Assembly: GCA_022709605.1 (NCBI GenBank)
Contig: JAKLIM010000060.1
Coordinates: 1 to 13,908, forward strand
Length of the DNA stretch: 13,908 nt
Source of the DNA: Bacteroidota bacterium
GTDB lineage: Bacteria; Bacteroidota; Bacteroidia; Bacteroidales; Paludibacteraceae
Reading direction: 5' to 3'
In this document: positions 7,247-13,908 of the stretch, in pieces
How positions within the stretch are numbered: the first letter of the stretch is position 1
How the letters are laid out: each line of letters starts with the position of its first letter
Made by a program: the position numbers and the translations under genes
Notes under the pieces: model-generated
Seen by the model: only the letters and a program-made list of their open reading frames with translations
The model's database searches: none
What the model was told of the DNA's origin: nothing

Positions 7247-8536
7247 TCAGATAAAAATATATTTTAGAATAAACAAAACTGCAAGAATATACATTGGTAT
7301 AGTAAGTTTGCTGAATTTCCCCGAAAGTAAATTAATAAGCACATAACTCAATAATCCTAAAGTGATTCCTTCGGCAATGCTGTAAGCAAGTGGCATTGCA
7401 ATAATACATATAAATGCAGGAATCGATTCGGAATAATCAGCCAGATCAAGATCTTTGATGGGCGAAAGCATGAAAAGACCTACCAAAATCAGAGCAGGAG
7501 CAGTGGCTGCGCCGGGTATAGCAATAAAAATGGGGGCAAAGAACAAAGCAACTACAAAACAAGCTGCTGTAATCAGCGATGTCATTCCGGTTCGTCCGCC
7601 CTCCGAAACACCAGCAGCACTTTCTACATAAGTTGTTACAGTACTGGTACCGAGTATAGCTCCAACCGTAGTACCTAGTGCATCGGCCATAAAAGCTTTT
7701 TTTGCATTTGGAATTTTTCCATCTTTGTCCAGCATTTTGGCTTTACTCGAAACACCCACAAGCGTTCCCAACGTATCAAAAATATCAACAAAAAGGAATG
7801 TAAACACTACAATCAACATGTCGAAACTCAAGACCTGTGAAAAATCGAATTTAAAGAAAATTGGTTCGATTGATGGTGGTAATGAAGCTATTCCATTGAA
7901 ATTGGTGATTCCCATCGGAATTCCAATCAAAGCTGTTACAATAATTCCAATCAGCAAATCGCCTTTTACTTTCTTGATGATCAATACCGAAGTGATAATC
8001 ACGCCTATCAATCCAAGTAAAGCTGTACCCGATGTGATGTCTCCCAAATGAACTAATGTCGCATCGCTTTTTACAATAATTCCGGAGTTTTGCAACCCGA
8101 TAAAAGCAATAAACAATCCAATACCAGCACTGATTGCTGTTTTTAAGGATTTTGGAATTGCATCAACAATGGCTTCACGGATATTGAAAATAGTAAGAAA
8201 AATGAAGACAATACCTTCGATAAGTACAGCTGTAAGAGCAAATTGCCATGAATATCCCATACCCAACACCACTGTAAACGCAAAGAAAGCATTCAGCCCC
8301 ATGCCGGGAGCCAAAGCAAACGGGAGTTTAGCCCAAAGTGCCATAACTAAAGTTGCAAAAATGGCCGAAATGGCAGTGGTGGTAAATAATGCACTGGCAT
8401 CCATTCCTGTTGCCGAAAGTATGCTTGGGTTTACAGCCAGGATATAAGCCATGGTAAGAAACGTAGTGATGCCAGCGATTATTTCGGTTCTTATATTTGT
8501 ACCGTTTTCTTTCAGTTTGAAATATTTTTCGAACAT
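7247..8536 (-). CDS. NCS2-family purine permease (AzgA/PbuG-like: adenine, guanine or hypoxanthine uptake)
   Basis: The 429-residue product is hydrophobic throughout, with about 12-14 predicted membrane segments. It carries the AzgA-branch signatures of nucleobase:cation symporters: N-terminal TEIIAGITTFLTMAYI, ALAPGMGLNAFF at 75-86, DIFDTLGTL at 251-259, and the long motif around 297-317 (STVTTYVESAAGVSEGG). This branch imports purine bases across the inner membrane with protons. The length is normal. It lies 22 nt after the stop of the DUF5020 gene with no terminator between, so the two form an operon driven from about 9255. No purine riboswitch is apparent in either leader. Confidence in the family is high; the exact base transported is inference. 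Confidence 0.9.
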   Translation of the reverse strand: MFEKYFKLKENGTNIRTEIIAGITTFLTMAYILAVNPSILSATGMDASALFTTTAISAIFATLVMALWAKLPFALAPGMGLNAFFAFTVVLGMGYSWQFALTAVLIEGIVFIFLTIFNIREAIVDAIPKSLKTAISAGIGLFIAFIGLQNSGIIVKSDATLVHLGDITSGTALLGLIGVIITSVLIIKKVKGDLLIGIIVTALIGIPMGITNFNGIASLPPSIEPIFFKFDFSQVLSFDMLIVVFTFLFVDIFDTLGTLVGVSSKAKMLDKDGKIPNAKKAFMADALGTTVGAILGTSTVTTYVESAAGVSEGGRTGMTSLITAACFVVALFFAPIFIAIPGAATAPALILVGLFMLSPIKDLDLADYSESIPAFICIIAMPLAYSIAEGITLGLLSYVLINLLSGKFSKLTIPMYILAVLFILKYIFI

Positions 8537-8558
8537 AAAGTTTTTTGTTTTAATTGAT

Positions 8559-9215
8559 TTATAAATTCCACTTTACACCTAGCGTAGGGCAAATATTCAT
8601 TCCACTACCGCCAAAATTATATCCAAATTCAACTTCGGTGCCCACAGAAAAGGCCTTATTTACATTATACCAAAGTTGTGGCTCTGAAATAAAAACATAA
8701 CTTGTGCCGATAAAAGATTGTTTCTCGCGCCAAAAATCGGCAAAACCGGTAAACGATAATTTATCTTTCAGCATGTTTACATACCAAACGCCTGTCAGCT
8801 GAAAATTGTGTGGGGAGTCATTTCCCTGAATCATTTTATACATGGCTGATAATGAAATACCTTTGGAAAAATCGGCTGAATTCCACGAATAAGTTCCACC
8901 CAATAAATATGCATTATTAAACTGTAATGGCAAAAGTGCATTTAAACCCCCATTGTATTCAACATGAACCGAAAATGGAGCTTTCCAGAATTTTAATTCC
9001 CGTGCAATTTCCCAATAACCTTCGGTTGGACCGGCAGCATTGTAATTAAAATCGACAAAAAAGAATGTACTTCCCAAAGTGTCGGGTTTAAACATTTCTA
9101 CTGTCGAAGTCAAAAATTTTCGTCCGTTTCCAAAATCGTAATGTAACTGAAGATTGGTTTGTGCATTTGCTTTAAAAGCAATGATCAACATAATGATAAT
9201 CAGGATTTTTTTCAT
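8559..9215 (-). CDS. DUF5020 family protein, probable Tsx-like outer membrane channel
   Basis: The 218-residue protein has an 18-residue signal peptide (cleavage after A-N-A before Gln19) and then short amphipathic strands typical of a small 10-12-stranded barrel, closing in LGVKWNL. Recognisable family features are LQLHYDFG near the mature N-terminus, FFFVDFNYN, WKAPFSVHVEYNGG and GTYSWNSADFSKG. These resemble the Bacteroidetes DUF5020 family, which I recall as related to the nucleoside-specific channel Tsx. The gene is first in an operon with a purine permease 22 nt downstream, which suggests that it admits nucleosides or bases through the outer membrane for the permease to import. The DUF assignment is by recall and the transport role is inferred from fold resemblance and context. 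Confidence 0.7.
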   Translation of the reverse strand: MKKILIIIMLIIAFKANAQTNLQLHYDFGNGRKFLTSTVEMFKPDTLGSTFFFVDFNYNAAGPTEGYWEIARELKFWKAPFSVHVEYNGGLNALLPLQFNNAYLLGGTYSWNSADFSKGISLSAMYKMIQGNDSPHNFQLTGVWYVNMLKDKLSFTGFADFWREKQSFIGTSYVFISEPQLWYNVNKAFSVGTEVEFGYNFGGSGMNICPTLGVKWNL

Positions 9216-9252
9216 TAGAATAATTTTATAAATGTATGTAAAATTTAGTTTG

Positions 9253-9260
9253 CAAAATTA
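9253..9260 (-). promoter_or_regulatory. -7 promoter element (TAATTTTG) for the DUF5020-permease operon
   Basis: The minus strand reads TAATTTTG, an exact TAnnTTTG match, 38 bases upstream of the ATG at 9215. Start of transcription would be near 9247. No TTG -33 element is seen at the usual spacing. Confidence 0.5.
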
Positions 9261-9314
9261 TAGAATAAATTTGAATTTCTGTTTAAAAGCGATTATTACA
9301 TTTTCGAAAATTGT

Positions 9315-9354
9315 AAAAAAATAACGGATAATCCATTGCTGAACAATCCGTTAT
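9315..9354 (-). terminator. Intrinsic terminator of the helicase gene
   Basis: ATAACGGAT (9321-9329) and ATCCGTTAT (9346-9354) form a perfect 9-bp stem with a 16-nt loop. On the minus strand it is followed by T6-T7 (plus-strand A-run 9315-9321). It starts 24 bases after the stop at 9378. Confidence 0.85.
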
Positions 9355-9377
9355 AAAATATTTATTTTAGAAAAATC

Positions 9378-10178
9378 TTACCGTTTTTTGTAAGATGAAC
9401 TGCCTTTGTAACTTGAGTCGCTGGTTCTTTTGCGATCACCGCCACCGGAGAATGAACGGCTGTTTCGGTCGCCTAATTCACGGTTTCTCCAAGGTTTTTC
9501 ACCACTGCCAGCGGCTGCTGCCGGACGAGCCGCGCGATCTCCACCGCGGTCGCTGCTACCACGGTAACCTCCACCCGACCGTGATTCGCCACCACTGTAA
9601 TTACTGCGCGATTTATATTCAGGTTTGCTGCCACCTTCAAAAGTTTTGCTTCCTTTGGCTTCGGTTACCTGATAATCAGTTTCGCCGGCAAATGCAGTGA
9701 CAACTTTCTCAACCTGATCGGAAAATACATCGAAGAAAGTAAATTTGTTGGTCACTTCAATAGCGCCGATACTAATCGATTTATCTCCGGTTACATCATT
9801 AATAATTCCCAGAAAGCGTTTAGGATCAACTCCTTCGCGATCGCCGATATTCATTTTCAGTCGTACGCGATTACCTGTTCTTGGACCTCTTTCGCTGCGT
9901 TCGCCTCTTTCACCTCTGTCAGGTCTGCTTCCTCTTTCGCCACGATCGCTGCGTTCGCCCCGGTCACTTCTTTCGCCTCTTTCGCCCCGACCGGATTTTT
10001 CGTAATAATTCAAGTCTTCCGAATCTTTATAATAATCAAGAAAACGATTGAACTCCAACGAAACAAAACGTTTCAGAATTTCATCTTTTTCGAGGTATTC
10101 TAACTGCTTCATAATTTGTGACATATAAGGAGCAATTTGTTCCTCGTTCACTTCAACCTGTTGCATTTTTTCAATCAT
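9378..10178 (-). CDS. C-terminal part of DEAD-box helicase: DbpA RNA-binding domain with RG-rich linker and tail (-1 frame)
   Basis: The first ~60 residues (MIEKMQQVEVNEEQIAPYM..., LEFNRFLDYY) are a helical segment that in Bacteroidetes helicases follows the ATPase core. Residues 63-101 are an RG/SDRGER-type charged low-complexity linker, 102-175 resemble the DbpA RNA-binding domain (RVRLKMNIGDREGVDPKRFL, SIGAIEVTNKFTFFDV), and the tail is Gly/Ser/Arg-rich. Its ATG overlaps the helicase stop by four bases (ATGA). Upstream of that ATG, however, the same frame reads FEQQQIPNGLEVCKKQLFF, the expected linker of an unsplit helicase, so this is very likely not a separate gene. Joined through the A-tract at 10244-10240 it gives a normal 648-residue protein. 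If it is made separately, it would need translational coupling at the overlap. Confidence 0.8.
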   Translation of the reverse strand: MIEKMQQVEVNEEQIAPYMSQIMKQLEYLEKDEILKRFVSLEFNRFLDYYKDSEDLNYYEKSGRGERGERSDRGERSDRGERGSRPDRGERGERSERGPRTGNRVRLKMNIGDREGVDPKRFLGIINDVTGDKSISIGAIEVTNKFTFFDVFSDQVEKVVTAFAGETDYQVTEAKGSKTFEGGSKPEYKSRSNYSGGESRSGGGYRGSSDRGGDRAARPAAAAGSGEKPWRNRELGDRNSRSFSGGGDRKRTSDSSYKGSSSYKKR

Positions 10179-11323
10179 AAAGAAAAGCTGCTTTTTACAA
10201 ACTTCAAGTCCGTTCGGAATTTGTTGTTGTTCAAAGTTCTTTTTATCATTCGTTCCAAATCTTTGACTTTGAACTTTTCTTTCGAGTGAATGATGGATAC
10301 CGAAACACCTTTTTTGTTTACACGACCGGTTCTACCGCTTCTGTGTGTATATATTTCGATATCATCAGGTAAATTATAATTGATTACGTGAGTCAGGTCA
10401 TTCACATCCAATCCGCGTGCTGCCACATCGGTTGCCACTAACAATTGGATATTTTTTTGACGGAATTTCTGCATAACAGAATCGCGCTGCGCCTGCGAAA
10501 GATCGCCATGTAGTGCATCGGCATTGTAACCGTCCTGCATTAAATGATCTGCTACTTCTTTGGTTTCCATGCGGGTACGGCAAAATACAATACCGTAAAT
10601 GTCAGGATTTAAATCGACAATACGTTTCAAAACCAAATAACGTTGGCGGGCATGTGAAACATAATAAATGTGCTCTACATTTTCAGCTCCCGAATTACGA
10701 ACACCAACGGTAATTTCTTCGTAATTTTTCATGTATCGCTTCGCAATATTGGCAATTTCTTTGGGCATAGTTGCCGAGAAAAGTGTAGTGCGGCGTGTAT
10801 CGGGTGTGCGTTCAAGGATGGTTTCAATATCTTCTTTAAAACCCATGTTAAGCATTTCATCCGCTTCGTCGAGAACCAAAAATCGAATGGTTCCCAAATC
10901 AATTTTGCCACGTTCCACCAAGTCAATAAGTCTTCCGGGCGTTGCCACAATAATTTGTGGTGTCTGATCCAATTGCTTCAACTGACGGCGAATATCTTCA
11001 CCACCATAAACTGCAACAATTCGTAACTGTTGCATGTGTTTTGAATAATTGGTTAAATCGTTCGCAATCTGGATACATAACTCACGTGTAGGCGCCAGAA
11101 CCAAAGCCTGGATTTGCTTGCGTGAAGTGTCAACCATGTTGAGTACTGGCAACCCAAAAGCTGCGGTTTTTCCTGTTCCGGTTTGTGCTAATGCCACTAA
11201 ATCAGTGGATTGTTCCAGCATAAATGGAATTACTTTCTCTTGTACGGGCGTAGGTTGCTCGTAACCAAGTAGTTCGATGGCCGATAAAATATCGTCCTTC
11301 AAATTTAGTTCTTTGAATGTCAT
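10175..11323 (-). CDS. DEAD-box RNA helicase, ATPase core (frame-disrupted from its C-terminal domain)
   Basis: All superfamily-2 DEAD motifs are present: Q motif (YEQPTPVQ, Gln28), Walker A AQTGTGKT (46-53), PTREL (78-82), TPGR (128-131), DEAD (152-155), SAT (183-185), ARGLD (302-306) and HRSGRTGR (327-334). The protein should unwind RNA with ATP, in ribosome assembly, RNA decay or cold adaptation. True homology runs to Lys361 (KDLERMIK). The last 21 residues (RTLNNNKF... to the TGA at 10177) look out of frame, while the expected linker and DbpA domain continue in the -1 frame. Adding one A to the five-A tract (10244-10240) restores ERMIKKNFEQQQIPNG and a 648-residue protein of usual Bacteroidetes length. 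The gene has a long leader with its own promoter. Confidence 0.9.
   Translation of the reverse strand: MTFKELNLKDDILSAIELLGYEQPTPVQEKVIPFMLEQSTDLVALAQTGTGKTAAFGLPVLNMVDTSRKQIQALVLAPTRELCIQIANDLTNYSKHMQQLRIVAVYGGEDIRRQLKQLDQTPQIIVATPGRLIDLVERGKIDLGTIRFLVLDEADEMLNMGFKEDIETILERTPDTRRTTLFSATMPKEIANIAKRYMKNYEEITVGVRNSGAENVEHIYYVSHARQRYLVLKRIVDLNPDIYGIVFCRTRMETKEVADHLMQDGYNADALHGDLSQAQRDSVMQKFRQKNIQLLVATDVAARGLDVNDLTHVINYNLPDDIEIYTHRSGRTGRVNKKGVSVSIIHSKEKFKVKDLERMIKRTLNNNKFRTDLKFVKSSFSL
10240..10244 (-). other. Frame-disruption site in helicase: A5 tract
   Basis: The minus strand reads ATG-ATA-AAA-AGA-ACT in the helicase frame. With six A residues it would read ATG-ATA-AAA-AAG-AAC-TTT-GAA (MIKKNFE) and run into the DbpA-domain frame. 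The site therefore looks like a single-base deletion in a homopolymer, or a -1 slippage point. Confidence 0.8.
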
Positions 11324-11470
11324 TTTGTTGTTTTTAGTACACGTGTAGAATAAGCCTCGGCTTTATATCCTCCATTGTCGGAGTTGAATCGTGTACCCTC
11401 TGAAAAAACCTTTATATCTTAAAAGGTTGAATATGCGGAAGTTCACTCGTACGTGCGGTTTTTTTTAATC
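11324..11470 (-). promoter_or_regulatory. Long structured 5' leader of the DEAD-box helicase gene
   Basis: About 147 nt separate the predicted transcription start from the ATG at 11323, much longer than the other leaders here. On the minus strand it contains first an A8 tract, then a terminator-like hairpin (11428-11403). Near the start codon GTACACG (11396-11390) pairs with CGTGTAC (11343-11337), enclosing two small hairpins, CTCC/GGAG and AAGC/GCTT. This suggests RNA-level control, such as attenuation, autoregulation or a cold-responsive switch. No Rfam family is claimed. Confidence 0.5.
11403..11428 (-). terminator. Terminator-like hairpin inside the helicase leader (possible attenuator)
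   Basis: On the minus strand AACCTTT and AAAGGTT form a 7-bp stem with an 8-nt loop, ending in T6 of which two are within the stem. It lies 80-105 bases before the helicase start, where a terminator could only act as an attenuator. The stem is short and AT-rich, so strength is uncertain. Confidence 0.45.
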
Positions 11471-11475
11471 GGGTG

Positions 11476-11483
11476 CAAAGGTA
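11476..11483 (-). promoter_or_regulatory. -7 promoter element (TACCTTTG) for the helicase gene
   Basis: The minus strand reads TACCTTTG, an exact TAnnTTTG match, 153 bases upstream of the ATG. A TTG (in CTGTTGCG) lies about 22 nt further upstream, slightly longer than the usual spacing. Confidence 0.55.
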
Positions 11484-11621
11484 GTGAAATTAATTGGAAT
11501 TGACGCAACAGTTTTTTGAATATATTTTTAAAGAGTAAAGCGAAGGAGTTGGGTTGTCTTAAATATGGGTCTCGCGTTCTGAAACTTTTGAATTTAACCG
11601 CGGTGTTTCTATCTGATAAAT

Positions 11622-11659
11622 AAAACCGATTAGTTGTTCAGGCTGATATTACCGGTTTT
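11622..11659 (-). terminator. Probable terminator of the membrane acyltransferase gene
   Basis: AAAACCG (11622-11628) and CGGTTTT (11653-11659) form a 7-bp stem with a 24-nt loop. On the minus strand the stem ends in TTTTATTTATC. It begins about 28 bases after the stop at 11687. The large loop lowers confidence. Confidence 0.55.
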
Positions 11660-11686
11660 TAGTTGCTTCATCAATTAAACGAAGGA

Positions 11687-12766
11687 TTACATTTCAGATT
11701 TTGATTGAAATAATTTCAAATCTTTTTTTGAAATAAAATTTTTTAAATGCCCCGAAACAACATTAATGAAATAAGTTAGCAACACTGTTATTAATAGTAC
11801 AACAAAAAACCAAGCAGCATAAGCTGTAAGACTTATTGATTTATAAATCTCAGTTCCGATGTTCCCGATGATAAGCCATTGAATTACATACATTTTTGTA
11901 ACATTACGACCTGAGAACTGTAATAACCGGAACACTTTATTTTCTTCAAATTTATTATTAAAATAAAACCATGTATAAGACCATAAAACAATAAAAATCA
12001 AAGTCCAGGCATAAAACAGGAGATTATGATGGTAATAGTTCATGAGTATCGTTGAATTTTTGAACCCGAAATTGAAAGTAAATATTAATATCAGAAGAAA
12101 TATTAAAAGGATCAACCAGGTAGTTTTCTTATTCACTTTTTCGAACAAATTATATTTATCGTTTAAAAGCTTTAAACCAAATCCTGCCAACGGGTACGAG
12201 AACCAGGGTACCAGTGGAAAATACGACCAGGATGTACCACCAATTATAAATGAAAACAGATACCTGAACGAGTGATTTTCGAACTGATAGGGTTCAAAAA
12301 AATATGAAATAGTGGCAAACAATACAGATAAAAACATGTAAACCTGATATTTACGTTTTGAAAAAATATTTATCAAACCAAGAAGTATAAAACTTAATCC
12401 GGCCAGTGTCAGAATATCAGCTCCCAGTATGGAATGCCATATATTAAAATCCCAACTATAAAATAAAACATGAATTAGCAAATTAAAATTCAGAGCGATA
12501 TTCAATACGATACCACCCGCAAAAAGCCTGATTCCGCGAACCATCATTTGAGTCGTACTAATTCCACTCAATGCGGCAAAATAACCCATCAACCCCATAA
12601 AAACAGGTGCCGCAGGAATTCCACCCATGAAAAGTGAAATTTGTCCCGGTATGCTTTCAGAAACCAGGTAACTTGCGAACACTTCCATCAAATGCACCTG
12701 TATCATCAAAATTACAGCAACACCTTTCAAAGTATCCGGAAAAGTTAATCTTTTGATTGAATTCAT
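11687..12766 (-). CDS. Multi-pass membrane acyltransferase, HGSNAT/DUF1624-like
   Basis: The product has about ten hydrophobic segments. It opens with IKRLTFPDTLKGVAVILMIQ followed by His-Leu-Met, which fits the R-x4-D-x-L-[KR]-G start and first-helix His of heparan-alpha-glucosaminide N-acetyltransferase-like and related membrane acyltransferases. Mid-protein FPLVPWFSYPLAGFGLK matches the conserved PxxPW-(x)n-G loop of that group. Such enzymes transfer acyl groups across the inner membrane, often onto glycans; the substrate here is unknown. The frame extends to a TTG at 12772, but the ATG at 12766 (MNSIKRL) is the better start, giving 359 residues. It is a single-gene unit between its own -7 element and a probable terminator. 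The family is moderately sure; the function is not. Confidence 0.75.
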   Translation of the reverse strand: MNSIKRLTFPDTLKGVAVILMIQVHLMEVFASYLVSESIPGQISLFMGGIPAAPVFMGLMGYFAALSGISTTQMMVRGIRLFAGGIVLNIALNFNLLIHVLFYSWDFNIWHSILGADILTLAGLSFILLGLINIFSKRKYQVYMFLSVLFATISYFFEPYQFENHSFRYLFSFIIGGTSWSYFPLVPWFSYPLAGFGLKLLNDKYNLFEKVNKKTTWLILLIFLLILIFTFNFGFKNSTILMNYYHHNLLFYAWTLIFIVLWSYTWFYFNNKFEENKVFRLLQFSGRNVTKMYVIQWLIIGNIGTEIYKSISLTAYAAWFFVVLLITVLLTYFINVVSGHLKNFISKKDLKLFQSKSEM

Positions 12767-12788
12767 ACTCAATTTATTTTTTGTAAAT

Positions 12789-12796
12789 CAAAAATA
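12789..12796 (-). promoter_or_regulatory. -7 promoter element (TATTTTTG) for the acyltransferase gene
   Basis: The minus strand reads TATTTTTG, an exact TAnnTTTG match, 23 bases upstream of the ATG at 12766. The resulting leader would be under 20 nt. A TTG lies 23 nt upstream of it, longer than the ideal spacing, so only the -7 part is good. Confidence 0.45.
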
Positions 12797-12949
12797 TAGC
12801 TTTAAATTTAATTTGTATTCAATAATCAGTACAATTGAGGTTTTTATAAACGAAATCTGATTTTTGATTGGTTTTTTGCCGAATTATGGTTTGATATATT
12901 TTTGAGTAAGAAATTGAAATTTTCTTCAATAATATCAATCACTGTTTTA

Positions 12950-12979
12950 TTGCAAAACACATTTTTTTTATTAATTTTG
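12950..12979 (+). promoter_or_regulatory. Bacteroidetes-type promoter for the phosphofructokinase gene
   Basis: TTG at 12950-12952 and TAATTTTG at 12972-12979 are separated by 19 nt, an ideal match to the TTG-N19-TAnnTTTG arrangement. Transcription would start near 12985, giving a leader of about 54 nt before the ATG at 13039. This is the best promoter in the window. Confidence 0.75.
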
Positions 12980-13038
12980 CAGTCGATTTGACAAAAAAGC
13001 ATACTTTTGAATATCAAACTATTAATAAATAATTTATC

Positions 13039-13908
13039 ATGAAACCAATGACTAAAAGTCCGTTACAAATTTCACGTGCCAGTTATGAACCAAAGTTACC
13101 TGCTGCACTGAAAGGAAATGTTGTTATAAACGAAGGTGATGCTACTGAATCAGTCGCCAATCATACTGAAATTCAAGCATTGTTCCCAAATACATACGGA
13201 ATGCCGATTATCACATTTCAATCGGGAAAAAAAATTGAGCATCCAATTGCTAATGTAGGAGTTATTCTGTCAGGTGGTCAGGCTCCCGGAGGACACAATG
13301 TAATTGCCGGATTGTTTGATGGATTAAAAAAAATGAACCCGGCGAATAAACTTTATGGTTTTCTGGGTGGTCCATCCGGATTAGTTGATCATAATTATAT
13401 GGAACTTACCCAGGAAATTATTGATGATTATCGCAATACAGGTGGTTTCGATATCATTGGTTCGGGCCGTACCAAACTCGAAGACGAAGAACAATACGAA
13501 AAAGGTGCAATAATTTGTAAGGAATTAGGTATTAACGCTATTGTAATTATTGGTGGTGATGATTCAAATACAAATGCCTGTGTATTAGCAGAGTATTATG
13601 TTCAGAAAAATAAAGGTATTCAGGTAATTGGCTGTCCGAAAACAATTGATGGCGACTTGAAAAATGAAATGATTGAAACTTCATTCGGGTTTGATACCGC
13701 ATGTAAAGTGTACTCTGAGCTGATTGGAAACATTCAACGCGATGCTAATTCGGCCAAAAAATACTGGCATTTTATCCGTTTGATGGGTCGTTCGGCTTCA
13801 CATATAACTCTGGAATGTGCTTTGCAAAGTCAACCCAATATTTGTATTGTGTCCGAAGAAGTTGAAGCTAAAGACATGACATTGACCGATGTAGTAGAGG
13901 AAATTGTA
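13039..13908 (+). CDS. pfp: Diphosphate-dependent 6-phosphofructokinase, N-terminal part (truncated by window edge)
   Basis: The 290 visible codons encode the N-terminal half of the long (about 550-residue) PPi-dependent phosphofructokinase. Motifs are GVILSGGQAPGGHN at 74-87 (phosphoryl-donor loop), GFLGGPSGL at 107-115, GGDDS at 172-176 where the Asp at the second D position marks PPi rather than ATP use, the catalytic PKTIDGD at 200-206, and MGR at 249-251 binding fructose 6-phosphate. It reversibly converts fructose 6-phosphate plus PPi to fructose 1,6-bisphosphate in the cytoplasm, serving both glycolysis and gluconeogenesis. The ATG at 13039 is chosen because it is the first in frame after the promoter; Met4 is a possible alternative. 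The gene runs off the right edge. Confidence 0.95.
   Translation, partial: MKPMTKSPLQISRASYEPKLPAALKGNVVINEGDATESVANHTEIQALFPNTYGMPIITFQSGKKIEHPIANVGVILSGGQAPGGHNVIAGLFDGLKKMNPANKLYGFLGGPSGLVDHNYMELTQEIIDDYRNTGGFDIIGSGRTKLEDEEQYEKGAIICKELGINAIVIIGGDDSNTNACVLAEYYVQKNKGIQVIGCPKTIDGDLKNEMIETSFGFDTACKVYSELIGNIQRDANSAKKYWHFIRLMGRSASHITLECALQSQPNICIVSEEVEAKDMTLTDVVEEIV

Noticed and set aside
9216..9320. Possible purine riboswitch ahead of the DUF5020-permease operon
   Set aside because: The predicted leader is only about 30 nt, and I see no three-way junction or conserved purine-aptamer core upstream of either gene.
9893..9992. Short repeated units resembling a small CRISPR or minisatellite
   Set aside because: The repeats are codon-phased, variable and encode the RG linker; there are no uniform repeats with unique spacers.
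9745..10005. Plus-strand open frame rich in Ser/Pro/Leu opposite the RG-rich linker
   Set aside because: It is the antisense reading of the repetitive RG codons, which avoids stops by composition; there is no start context or domain.
11430..11470. Plus-strand stretch with TATGCGGAAG and CGTACGTGCGG, faintly like the end of a group II intron domain IV
   Set aside because: No reverse transcriptase, domain V or exon junction is present, and pairing of the arms is poor. It lies inside the helicase leader on the other strand.
12773..13038. 265-base intergenic region searched for small genes or RNAs
   Set aside because: Apart from the two promoters, only a weak 6-bp hairpin (ATTGAA/TTCAAT at 12913-12930) is visible; no coding frame or convincing RNA structure.

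Overview
The window reads as chromosomal DNA of an AT-rich Bacteroidota (Bacteroidetes) bacterium, most likely Bacteroidales/Marinilabiliales-like. The evidence is a type IX secretion C-terminal sorting domain, a TonB-type outer-membrane barrel with a carboxypeptidase-regulatory N-terminal domain, a DUF5020 protein, a long PPi-dependent phosphofructokinase, A-rich start regions without Shine-Dalgarno sequences, and TAnnTTTG-type -7 promoter elements upstream of most transcription units. The genus cannot be named from this sequence.

Layout. 1-231 (-): N-terminal part of a TraB/GumN-family lipoprotein, cut by the window edge. 477-3413 (-): a secreted endonuclease/exonuclease/phosphatase-fold nuclease with a T9SS tail, followed 5 nt later by an aldose 1-epimerase-like gene; the nuclease is broken by a frameshift just after its signal peptide. 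3755-6589 (+): a 944-aa TonB-receptor-like barrel with a Gly-rich tail, facing the nuclease across a 341-nt divergent gap. 6684-7142 (-): a short AlaX-type tRNA-Ala editing protein. 7247-9215 (-): a two-gene unit, DUF5020 (Tsx-like outer-membrane protein) then an NCS2/AzgA-type purine permease. 9378-11323 (-): a DEAD-box RNA helicase whose C-terminal part (DbpA RNA-binding domain and RG-rich linker) lies in the -1 frame; restoring one A in a five-A tract gives one 648-aa protein. 11687-12766 (-): a multi-pass membrane acyltransferase of the HGSNAT/DUF1624 kind. 13039-end (+): N-terminal part of PPi-dependent 6-phosphofructokinase.

Transcription is well punctuated. Convergent or tandem units are separated by clear hairpin terminators (6614-6647, 7192-7223, 9321-9354). 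Seven -7 elements lie 17-153 bases upstream of starts. The helicase has the only long leader (about 150 nt), which holds a terminator-like hairpin and a possible multi-stem fold.

Functionally this is mostly housekeeping and envelope DNA. One loose theme is nucleic-acid salvage (secreted nuclease, Tsx-like channel, purine permease, possibly the sugar mutarotase), but these genes are in separate transcription units. I found no convincing new multi-gene system, CRISPR array, insertion sequence or tRNA. The best leads are the two frame disruptions, the structured helicase leader, the DUF5020-permease pair and an orphan terminator in the divergent gap.
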